A DNA stretch of 64,000 nucleotides from contig NZ_CP085876.1 in NCBI RefSeq assembly GCF_013284245.2, forward strand, positions 1,791,501-1,855,500, written 5' to 3'. The DNA is from Brevibacillus sp. DP1.3A (lineage in GTDB: Bacteria > Bacillota > Bacilli > Brevibacillales > Brevibacillaceae). Shown one piece after another: positions 55,701-62,368 of this stretch. The notes beneath the pieces were generated by a model. That model made no database searches. It had not been told where the DNA came from and worked only from the letters and a program-made list of their open reading frames with translations. The position numbers and the translations under genes are program-made. Each line of letters opens with the position of its first letter. The first letter of the stretch is position 1.

Positions 55701-58700
55701 TGGCAAGAGTCGGCACCGAGCCTGATTGCTGTCCCTCGACTGGAAGAAAGAATCGCCGCAAACGATACGGCTGCGCCTATATCCACAGAAACACTCGTCG
55801 GACTCTTTGACAAACAAGCTGCATGCCAAACGGATCAACCTGCCGTGATCTCCACTCAACGGATGTTGACCTATGGGGAGCTTGCCGATGCTGCTGACCA
55901 AATCGGGAAGTGGCTGCGTTCACAAGGAGTTCAACCAAATACGTTGGTCGCTGTCGTGATGGAAAAAGGCTGGGAGCAGGTCGTTGCCACGCTCGGGATT
56001 ATGAAGTCCGGGGCCGCTTATTTGCCGATTGACCCGCTGCATCCAGAGGAACGACGCTCTCAGCTTTTGCATGATGGACAAGTACAGTTCGTGCTGACGC
56101 AGTCTTGGCTGGATGAGCGATTGGGCTGGCCTGCGGATGTGGAGCGGCTGATTGTGGACCAGATGACGGCATGGGATGAGGCAAGCACGGAGAACGCAGT
56201 GACTCCAGTTACCGGGCAGCCGGAGGATTTGGCCTATGTCATCTATACATCCGGGTCAACGGGCCTGCCAAAAGGAGTCATGATCGACCATCGAGGCGCG
56301 GTCAACACGATTGAAGATATCAATCAACGATTTGCAGTGGGGGCACAAGATCGGGTGCTCGCTTTGTCCAATCTGAATTTCGATTTGTCGGTCTATGACA
56401 TTTTCGGCATGCTTGCCGCGGGTGGAACGATCGTCATGCCGGATGCTGATAAAGCCAAAGACCCTGCACACTGGCTGGAATGGCTGGAAACTGAGCAGGT
56501 GACGGTGTGGAACACAGTTCCGGCACTGATGCAGATGCTGATCGAATACGCCGTGGGGAGAAACCTTCACTTGCCGCAATCGTTGCGTCTCGTCTTGTTG
56601 AGCGGTGATTGGATTCCACTGGATTTGCCAGACAAGATCAAGTCGTTATTCCCTCACGTTCAGGTGATCGGTTTGGGCGGCGCAACAGAGGCCTCAATCT
56701 GGTCAAACCTTTTCAAAATCGAAGACATTGATCCTAGCTGGAAAAGCATTCCGTACGGTCGCCCGATGGTCAATCAGCGTTACCATGTACTGAACGAATC
56801 GATGGGGGATTGCCCCGTTTGGGTGCCGGGACAGCTGTTTATCAGTGGCATTGGGCTTGCCAAAGGCTACTGGAGAGATGAAAACAAGACGAATGAAAAA
56901 TTCATCACGCATCCACAGACAGGAGAAAGATTGTACCGCACGGGGGATTTGGGCCGTTACTTGCCAGATGGCACGTTGGAGTTCCTCGGTCGAGAAGATT
57001 TCCAAGTGAAAATCAGAGGGCATCGGATTGAGCTGGGAGAGATCGAGACGGCATTGAAACGCCATGACGGGCTCAAAGACGTTGTCGTGGCCGTGCCAGA
57101 TGACGGTGCGGATGAAAAGCGCTTAGTCGGGTATGTGGTGCTGGATCGCGAAAAGGATTCCGCGTTATTCGAAACAGAGCTGGCCGATCCCGCTGCAAGT
57201 GCTGCTCGATGGCAAGCGATCAACAGCATGAGTCACGCGCAGGCCGATACCATTCCTGCGAGTGTCGATGTGGAAGTCATTAAGCAATTCCTGCTGGAGG
57301 CTGACCGTGTAAGCACCGCCTATATGTGCCGCACGCTGGAGCATATGGGGATGTTCTCGCAAGTAGGAGAAAGCACTTCAATTGCGGAGCTCATGCATCG
57401 TTTTCAGATTCACCCCCGTTATCAGACCTTGCTTGCGCATTGGCTGGAAGTGCTGGTAGAAGAGGGCTTGCTGGAAAAACAAGCTGCGGGTACATACGTG
57501 AGTCTGCGTTCATTGCGTGAAGGTGTGCCGGATGTTGTTCTGTCCGCTTCCTCGCTTCGTACGGAAGCAGCACGTGAGCTCGAAGCCGTTTTCCGCCGCG
57601 ACTATCCGTTTTTTATTGGTCTGTTAACGGGTGAGCTCGATCCGTTAGAGCTCTTTCTCGCCGACGATGCCTTCTTAACACCTGCTGGCTTGAGCCGCTT
57701 TGACCTGACAAGGGAGTTTTATAGCAGTCTTGCCGGGGCGGTGTTCGGCGGTATCGTAAACCACCATCCGTCTGACAAAACATTGCGGGTGTTAGAGCTT
57801 GGCACGAGAGCCGGTAGCTTGACGCAAACGCTGGTGTCCACCTTGCCTGCAGAACGCAGTCGTTATTTATACGTCGACGAATCCTCCTTTTTTACCGACA
57901 GGGCAAAGAAGGAGTGGGGAGAGCAGGCTCCGCTTGAATACGGTCAGCTTGACATGAACGTAGCACCGCTTGCGCAAGGCTATGATCCGCATTCGTTTGA
58001 CGTCATTGTTGCGGACAATACGCTGCATCGCTCTCGTGATATAGGGAAAACGCTGGCGTACTTGAAAGGATTGCTCGCACCTGGGGGGCTTCTGTTCCTG
58101 GTCGAGTCGACGCGCAACAGTCGTCTGCTGCTGACCACTGTCGGCTTCTTCGAGGATGGGTTTAGCCATCTGGAGGATGAGCGCAAAGCCAATCATCTTC
58201 CTCTGCTTACGGCAGAGCAATGGCGAGCGGGCTTGGAAAAACAAGGCTTCACTAATGTCCTTGCCATTCCGGATAAAGCTCAGGTCGCAGAGGCGTTCGA
58301 GCGCCATCTGATTGTGGCGCAAGCACCGGAGGCGGTTCGTTTGTTCCAGCCGGAAAAATTGTCCGAAGCCTTGCGGAATAGCTTGCCTGACTACATGGTG
58401 CCAAGCGAGTATGTGCTGCTGGATGAACTGCCGCTATCCGCCAATGGAAAAGTAGATCGGAAGGCAATCACAAAGCTTGGCAAAAGAAAGGCAAGCATGC
58501 CGAAAAAGACGCATGTAGCGCCTTCCAACGAGCTCGAGGTCAAGCTCGCAGGCGTCTGGGAAGAGGTGCTTGGTGTAGCGGAAATCGGCATCCACGACAG
58601 CTTTTTTGCGCGGGGTGGAGACTCATTGCGCGCGATCCAATGCCTCAATCTTTTGAGAGAGAGATACCAAATAGATTTGTCTCTGCAAAGCTTGTTTGAA

Positions 58701-58793
58701 GCTTCTACGATCTGCACCCTTGCCGAGCTGATCAAGACGAGCACACAGGCAACGGAAGATCTCGCAGCGGATTTTGACGAGGGGACCATTTAA
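49719..58793 (+). CDS. Salicyl-cysteine NRPS: ArCP-Cy-A-PCP-Cy-A-PCP
   Basis: The 3024-residue synthetase comprises an aryl carrier (Ser about 49 in GLDSLQM); Cy1 (about 108-530; DLLVADVQS); A1 (about 560-1450; FTSGSTGEPKG, DFDLSVYDLFG, ASIWS); PCP1 (GGDSLLATR, Ser about 1502); Cy2 (about 1564-1994; DNLIFDGWS); A2 (about 2010-2915; YTSGSTGLPKG, NFDLSVYDIFG); and PCP2 (GGDSLRAIQ, about 2966). Both A domains read D-L-Y-N and I-W in the pocket, the cysteine code. Each A carries an insertion (about 1013-1404 and 2484-2864) of methyltransferase type with a broken GxGxG motif (LEIGARSLAL, LELGTRAGSL), like the epimerase of PchE. It would make salicyl-bis-thiazoline on PCP2. It lacks a TE, so the chain passes to the downstream NRPS. 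Confidence 0.95.
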   Translation: MSKMLNDSQTASPAASLSYEEMKRQIQALLPAPIAFSDDQNLIELGLDSLQMMRMVNKWRKEGAKVTFAELIGAPTLRDWQALLQKSSPALPRVDERKADVEVQVNVPFPLTDVQYAYWIGRQDDQPLGGVGCHAYLEIDGAGVEPDRLETAWGKLLMHHPMLRTRFLADGQQEVMSAPTATGVVVHDLRSFSEGELARELDRIRDRLSHRRLAVEAGEVAGLELSLLPEGHTRIHFDLDLLVADVQSLHIVLRDLAAAYARGSKPLAPTNWSFANYLGQEAERRAQDRQEAARYWQERLSTMPGAPGLPLKEKPEMIKSPVFTRRTHFMSAADWALLQKRSAAQRVTPAMVLLTAYAEVLDRWSTHSQFLINIPLFDRQTGDVGIEDVVADFTNLLLLAVDMREPSSFLARVGSVQSQFHQDVAHAAYSGVQLQRDLARVRQGERDFAPVVFACNLGTPLINDECRDTLGKLSYMISQTPQVWLDFQSYEMDGGLLLAWDAVDELFPDGMLDQMFGAFYQLIDSLVMEDNDWQGASVLLPDLEQKRNDPSVDDSQPQSSQCLHSAFFAYAKENPHELALIDSHASTTFSYGELATYALQIAAYLQKQGVEAGDPVAVSLPRGIDQVAAVLGIVARGACYVPVGIGQPSTRRERIHQKAGIRYVLTDTEQAKTLEWTEDAVVLSVADALNVVPLAEPVPISFDSLAYIIFTSGSTGEPKGVEISHTGAWNTISEINRRYGVGHTDRVLAVSSLDFDLSVYDLFGLLSVGGSIVLIGEELRRDAAHWARLVDQHQVTLWNSVPVLLDMLLIAAESGEYESLPLRLTMLSGDWIGLELPQRLNQLAPNSQLVAMGGATEASIWSNFFDVTLPLPVHWTSIPYGRPLANQAYRVVDAGGRDCPDWVEGELWIGGAGVAVGYRGDPVLTAERFVSWNGSRWYRTGDLGRYWPDGTIEFLGRKDFQVKIRGHRIELGEIESAMKQHPGIRDVVVTAVGDPRENRQLVGYVVPERESESALFDRIEADPKKSEELWADVVDTGRVQTLSEHFASIRPEDFTSFWAYMEQLAVRFIYRALEMAGVRFEQHATYSLDDLMQSCGIQERYRGLVRQWLQTLEDEGFVRKDKSDVYSITQESLTEWLQRSQVSQVSPAWEPHAQALLRYLEKVNDESAPLLRGELDPLAHFFSEELSLTPNDLMQTLPGVKQRDSAALALIERLIHRLGERSESGPIRVLEIGARSLALTESLLAVLPADATHFTCTDTSTFFTNAAKTRFQEYPFVHDQLLDINKSPLSQGFEAHQFDVVIASDSLHRAKNIGLALSHVQSLLAPGGMLVLLEMTRNSRLQQISTAFLEDGFTHFEDERRNEQLPLLSVEAWQQVLQQQSFAKVAAFPEQNDFGQHVLVAQSPLQAKRFNAAPLSGFLSQKLPDYMVPTAFLLLNELPLSANGKVDRQALPTPNSLMKAKAEKAYTAPTTPIETALAAIWCQLFEVDRVGVTDNYFELGGDSLLATRLSAMVRSKLTVELSLGRIFEKPTIAGLAEHVQMLLEEKGTGSGLPAMVLAPQDRHQPFPLTDIQQAYWVGRSGVYALGHVSTHCYFEIEGQHLDLERINRAWQRLIDHHEMMRAVILPDGWRQQILEQVPAYRIEVADLRNQSAEEAESELQAIREEMSHQVLSTDVWPLFEVRASRFGDERVRLHISFDNLIFDGWSMFHLLSEWTRLYHEPDAPLIPLDLSFRDYVLAQEALKSTELYQRDLDYWMDRLPDLPPAPQLPLAKNPDTITEQRFHRLEARLNRQAWQRLKKRTAEVSLTPSGILLTAYAETLGAWSKSSRFTINLTQFNRLPLHAQVGEIVGDFTTLTLLAVELSAGETILERGRNLQQQLWRDLDHPYVGGVQVQRELAKQTGEHNGVAMPVVFTSALGVEQWSGSDSDGKWLGKLVYNITQTPQVWLDHQVVEQDGELLLIWDSVEGLFPEGLLADMFTAYCELLHRLTEEDAVWQESAPSLIAVPRLEERIAANDTAAPISTETLVGLFDKQAACQTDQPAVISTQRMLTYGELADAADQIGKWLRSQGVQPNTLVAVVMEKGWEQVVATLGIMKSGAAYLPIDPLHPEERRSQLLHDGQVQFVLTQSWLDERLGWPADVERLIVDQMTAWDEASTENAVTPVTGQPEDLAYVIYTSGSTGLPKGVMIDHRGAVNTIEDINQRFAVGAQDRVLALSNLNFDLSVYDIFGMLAAGGTIVMPDADKAKDPAHWLEWLETEQVTVWNTVPALMQMLIEYAVGRNLHLPQSLRLVLLSGDWIPLDLPDKIKSLFPHVQVIGLGGATEASIWSNLFKIEDIDPSWKSIPYGRPMVNQRYHVLNESMGDCPVWVPGQLFISGIGLAKGYWRDENKTNEKFITHPQTGERLYRTGDLGRYLPDGTLEFLGREDFQVKIRGHRIELGEIETALKRHDGLKDVVVAVPDDGADEKRLVGYVVLDREKDSALFETELADPAASAARWQAINSMSHAQADTIPASVDVEVIKQFLLEADRVSTAYMCRTLEHMGMFSQVGESTSIAELMHRFQIHPRYQTLLAHWLEVLVEEGLLEKQAAGTYVSLRSLREGVPDVVLSASSLRTEAARELEAVFRRDYPFFIGLLTGELDPLELFLADDAFLTPAGLSRFDLTREFYSSLAGAVFGGIVNHHPSDKTLRVLELGTRAGSLTQTLVSTLPAERSRYLYVDESSFFTDRAKKEWGEQAPLEYGQLDMNVAPLAQGYDPHSFDVIVADNTLHRSRDIGKTLAYLKGLLAPGGLLFLVESTRNSRLLLTTVGFFEDGFSHLEDERKANHLPLLTAEQWRAGLEKQGFTNVLAIPDKAQVAEAFERHLIVAQAPEAVRLFQPEKLSEALRNSLPDYMVPSEYVLLDELPLSANGKVDRKAITKLGKRKASMPKKTHVAPSNELEVKLAGVWEEVLGVAEIGIHDSFFARGGDSLRAIQCLNLLRERYQIDLSLQSLFEASTICTLAELIKTSTQATEDLAADFDEGTI

Positions 58794-58817
58794 ATAAAGA
58801 AAAACCGCAGATGAGAG

Positions 58818-58863
58818 AGGTGGGCTGCGACTCAGTGGCAGGCGCAGCCCCGCCTTTTCTTGA
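58818..58863 (+). promoter_or_regulatory. Hairpin with T-rich tail between NRPS and reductase genes
   Basis: GAGGTGGGCTGCG and CGCAGCCCCGCCT pair with one bulge, followed by TTTTCTT. It resembles a partial terminator that would lower expression of downstream genes. Confidence 0.55.
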
Positions 58864-58899
58864 AAAAAATGCGGGGAGAAGGCTAGGTGGGAGAGAACG

Positions 58900-60015
58900 T
58901 TGGGTATCAAAAAGATTGGTATTTTGGGAGCGACTGGGGTTGTAGGCCATACAGCCTTTCAAACGATTTTGTCTACGACGAACTATCCGATTTTGCTGGG
59001 CGGCAGAAATTTCGAGAAGCTAAGTGAGCTTTTCACTGAAACGGGCGGTAGGCTGGAATGCCAGCAGGTGGATGTATTCAACGAGGAGGAACTGCATGAC
59101 TTTTGCGGCCGAGTCGATCTCGTCATCAATTGTGCAGGGCCATCCAAGCAAATCGTTGATAAAGTTGCTGTCGCATGCCTCAAACATGAGGTTCATTACG
59201 TAGATGTGTCTGGAGATGAGCATCTGTATCAACAATTGCTCACGCGAAAGCAGGAAATCGAGGAAAAGGGACTGCTCTTTATCATCTCTGCTGGCGTTTA
59301 CCCGGGGCTGTCGGAAGTCTTCCCAGCTTACGTCGCTGAAAATGATTTCGACGAAGTCGATTTGCTCGAAGTCTTTTTTGCAGGACAGGGCGGGTTCTCA
59401 CTCAATGCGGCCTATGACATCGTTTGCAGCATTGAAGAAGATACCGGATGGGGAATGTCTTACTTCAAGCAAGGCGAAGTCAAAAAAATAGACGGGCCGT
59501 TCCACCGCAACTACACACTTCCGCATCCCGCTGGCAAGCGCGACACGTATCCGGTAGTGACCAAGGAATTCGGCCTCATGACCAAGCAGCATAAAATCGA
59601 ATCCGCTTATTTTTACAACAGCTATCAAAGCAATGCCATCCTGAATCAATTTGTGATGATCAAGGCTTTGCAGCAATACAAGACCGAGGAACAAAAAAGA
59701 GCGTCAGCCAAGCTTCTGTTGGAACAGTTTGAGGCGAAGAAGTCAGGTGTGAAAGATTTTACGATGTTCCACCTGCATACGACAGGAAAGCGTGACGGTA
59801 AAAAAGTACGGGTCTTCTCCACTCTTCTGTACCCGGGCGACTGGAATCGGATATCTGGCATCATCGCGGCCTCAGTGGCCCACTTGATCGCGGAAGATCA
59901 GAACAGAAAAACAGGCTGCTTTTTCGTGGCAGAAGGAATATCGGCGACACGCCTGATTGATGCGCTTCGCGAGCAGCAGGTCGAACTCATGCATTCCATC
60001 ATGGAAATGAAGTAG
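58900..60015 (+). CDS. Saccharopine-dehydrogenase-like reductase
   Basis: The 371-residue NAD(P)-dependent enzyme has an N-terminal Rossmann motif (KIGILGATGVVG), then LGGRNFEKLSEL, LVINCAGPS and VHYVDVSGDEHLY, as in saccharopine dehydrogenase-like proteins. TTG 58900 has GGGAG 6 nt upstream and fits the Rossmann start. In enantio-pyochelin loci a second, PchK-type thiazolinyl imine reductase differs from the PchG type and could be the relative of this one, but I cannot confirm it without alignment. It may reduce a thiazoline ring to thiazolidine or act on a tail group. It is cotranscribed with the PchG-like gene 9 bp downstream. Confidence 0.8.
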   Translation: MGIKKIGILGATGVVGHTAFQTILSTTNYPILLGGRNFEKLSELFTETGGRLECQQVDVFNEEELHDFCGRVDLVINCAGPSKQIVDKVAVACLKHEVHYVDVSGDEHLYQQLLTRKQEIEEKGLLFIISAGVYPGLSEVFPAYVAENDFDEVDLLEVFFAGQGGFSLNAAYDIVCSIEEDTGWGMSYFKQGEVKKIDGPFHRNYTLPHPAGKRDTYPVVTKEFGLMTKQHKIESAYFYNSYQSNAILNQFVMIKALQQYKTEEQKRASAKLLLEQFEAKKSGVKDFTMFHLHTTGKRDGKKVRVFSTLLYPGDWNRISGIIAASVAHLIAEDQNRKTGCFFVAEGISATRLIDALREQQVELMHSIMEMK

Positions 60016-60024
60016 GGGTGACGT

Positions 60025-62352
60025 ATGACAAAGAATCGTAAGTTGCGTACCGTGGTATGCGGTTCCCGCTTTGGACAGTTCTACTTGGAAGCGGTAAAGG
60101 CATTGCCTGAGCAGTTTGAATTGGTAGGCCTGCTGGCAAAAGGAAGTGAACGCTCACGTAAATGCGCCGAGCGAAATGGCATCCCGCTGTACACCGATGT
60201 CAATCAATTACCTGCTGACATTGATCTGGCTTGCGTCGTATTGCGTTCCACCGTGATGGGCGGCAATGGAACAGAGCTGTCGATCCAACTGCTTGCCAAG
60301 GGCATTCACGTCATTTCGGAAGAGCCGATCCACCACAAAGATTTGGCGCTGTGCCTAAAGCATGCCAAACAGAACGGTGTTCATTTTATGACGGGCGACC
60401 TCTACGTACATTTGCCTGCTGTTCGCCGCTTTATTGCTTGCGCTCGTACGATGTTGGCTGTGCAGCCTGCCTTGTACATCGAGGCTGCTTGCGCTACACA
60501 GGTGTCCTTCCCGCTCATGCACATTTTGCAGGAAGCCCTCCCTTCTATTCGTCCGTGGAAAATCAGTCATGTCATCAAGGATGAGGGGCCGTTTCAAGTG
60601 TTGATCGGACAGCTAGGCAAAATTCCGATTACGCTACGCGCCCACAATGAAGTCGATCCGGATGATCCAGACAACCATCTGCATTTGCTCCATCGCTTGA
60701 CGATTGGTGTAGCTGGCGGGAGCTTGTCGCTTACAGACACGCATGGTCCCGTCATGTGGCAGCCGCGTCTGCACGTACCGGATCTTCCTGACATTCATGG
60801 TGAGCTGACAGTGTCTCCACCCGCACACATGCTGGAAAACAGTACACACATACTGGGACCACAGAAGACGCCGACCTATCGGGACATTCTTACGAAGCAG
60901 TGGCCGCAAGCTATCGGACGCGATTTACTCATCATGCGAGATAGGATCATGGGGCAGGTCGATAAGGCTGCGATGGAAACGCGCGCGCAGCAGGAGCTAT
61001 TGTGCTCACGACAGTGGCAAGAATGGACGCAGGCATTGGGATATCCCGTGTTGCGCTCGCATGGCAGTCATGAGCCGTTGACGTTAGCGTCTCTCGAACA
61101 AGCAGCCTGGAGCATTCCGGACGACGAATTCCATGGCACTGCATCACCTAATGATGCGACGTTGGCGGAAAACAACGATGTTTTTGCATGCACGGCGTCT
61201 GCCGAGAGCGAGCTAAAAGGGATCGATGCTGTGCAGGTAAATACGTGCATTGAGCGACTGGATGTAGCAGCGGTGGCCTCCATGCTTCTTGCGCTGCAAT
61301 ATCGAGGAGCACTGACAGCGGGACAACATTCCTATACGGCGTCAGACATTTTCACTGCTGCAAACGTAGCAGAACGTCATCATCCAGTCATCAAGCGCTG
61401 GCTGCACATCTTGACGGATCGTGGCTACCTGAAATGTACCGCTGACGAGTATCAATGCGGCATTCAGATGACGCGAGAGGAAGTAGAACGACGGTGGGAT
61501 TTAGCCAAAAACGCTTGGAATGGCAAGCTGGGCTCACCACTCGTCATGGACTATCTCAAGGACAATGCGGATCGGCTGCCACAGCTGATGGAGGATACCC
61601 AGCAAGCTGCTTTGCTGCTATTTCCTGAGGGGCGCATGCATGTTGCCAATGCGCTTTATCGGGACACCCTTGTGGCGCGTTATTTGAACAAGTCGGTCGC
61701 AGAAGCAGTAGCGCGGATCGCGTCTACGACCAACTCGCTTCGTATCCTGGAGGTAGGCGCTGGGACTGGAGCAACGAGTGATGTGGTCGTGGACCGCCTG
61801 AGGGCGTCTGTTTCCAAAGGACTGAATGTGGAGTATGTGTACACGGATGTGTCCCACTTTTTCTTATCCTCTGCACGGGAACGCTACAAAGCTTGCCCGT
61901 GGATGAAATATCAGGTAGTTGATATCGACAAAGATTTGTTTGCACAAGGTCTCACAGAAGGCAGCTTCGATATCGTAATTGCGGCAGGGATGTTGAACAA
62001 CGCGCGGGACACGGATGAAGTCATCCAAGGGCTGTTGAAGACCCTTGCTCCGGGAGGCTGGATGATTATTACGGAGCCAACTCGAGAATTCGTAGAAATG
62101 CTCATCTCCCAAGCTTTCATGATGACTCCACCAGTAGATGATAGGAAAAATACGCAATCGACCTTCATGACTGTCCAGCAGTGGCTCGATGTGTTTCAGC
62201 GGGCAGGCGTCAAGGAGCTAGCGGTTTTGCCTGAGGAGTCTCACCCATTGGCACCACTTGGACAAAAGCTGTTTCTCATCAAGAACAACATCGATGTTGG
62301 CGTACGTCAGCAGCTTTCCCCAACCGAAAACGAAATGGCCAAGCTCATTTAA
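60025..62352 (+). CDS. Thiazolinyl imide reductase fused to methyltransferase
   Basis: The 775-residue protein joins a PchG/Irp3-type reductase to a methyltransferase. Residues 1-350 carry TVVCGSRFGQFYLEAVKAL (dinucleotide binding), GIHVISEEPIHHKD and TGDLYVHLPAVRRF, as in enzymes that reduce the C=N bond of a carrier-bound thiazoline with NADPH. After a linker, residues about 400-760 contain a helical region and a SAM-binding core with intact motif I (LEVGAGTGATSD, about 573), YTDVSHFFLSSARERY and LLKTLAPGGWMIITEPT. The helical region and core resemble the MT-like inserts in the NRPS at 49719, whose motif I is broken. So the only active-looking methyltransferase sits on the reductase. It would methylate the thiazolidine N or a C-alpha. 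Confidence 0.9.
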   Translation: MTKNRKLRTVVCGSRFGQFYLEAVKALPEQFELVGLLAKGSERSRKCAERNGIPLYTDVNQLPADIDLACVVLRSTVMGGNGTELSIQLLAKGIHVISEEPIHHKDLALCLKHAKQNGVHFMTGDLYVHLPAVRRFIACARTMLAVQPALYIEAACATQVSFPLMHILQEALPSIRPWKISHVIKDEGPFQVLIGQLGKIPITLRAHNEVDPDDPDNHLHLLHRLTIGVAGGSLSLTDTHGPVMWQPRLHVPDLPDIHGELTVSPPAHMLENSTHILGPQKTPTYRDILTKQWPQAIGRDLLIMRDRIMGQVDKAAMETRAQQELLCSRQWQEWTQALGYPVLRSHGSHEPLTLASLEQAAWSIPDDEFHGTASPNDATLAENNDVFACTASAESELKGIDAVQVNTCIERLDVAAVASMLLALQYRGALTAGQHSYTASDIFTAANVAERHHPVIKRWLHILTDRGYLKCTADEYQCGIQMTREEVERRWDLAKNAWNGKLGSPLVMDYLKDNADRLPQLMEDTQQAALLLFPEGRMHVANALYRDTLVARYLNKSVAEAVARIASTTNSLRILEVGAGTGATSDVVVDRLRASVSKGLNVEYVYTDVSHFFLSSARERYKACPWMKYQVVDIDKDLFAQGLTEGSFDIVIAAGMLNNARDTDEVIQGLLKTLAPGGWMIITEPTREFVEMLISQAFMMTPPVDDRKNTQSTFMTVQQWLDVFQRAGVKELAVLPEESHPLAPLGQKLFLIKNNIDVGVRQQLSPTENEMAKLI

Positions 62353-62368
62353 ATAGGAGAGTGTGCAT

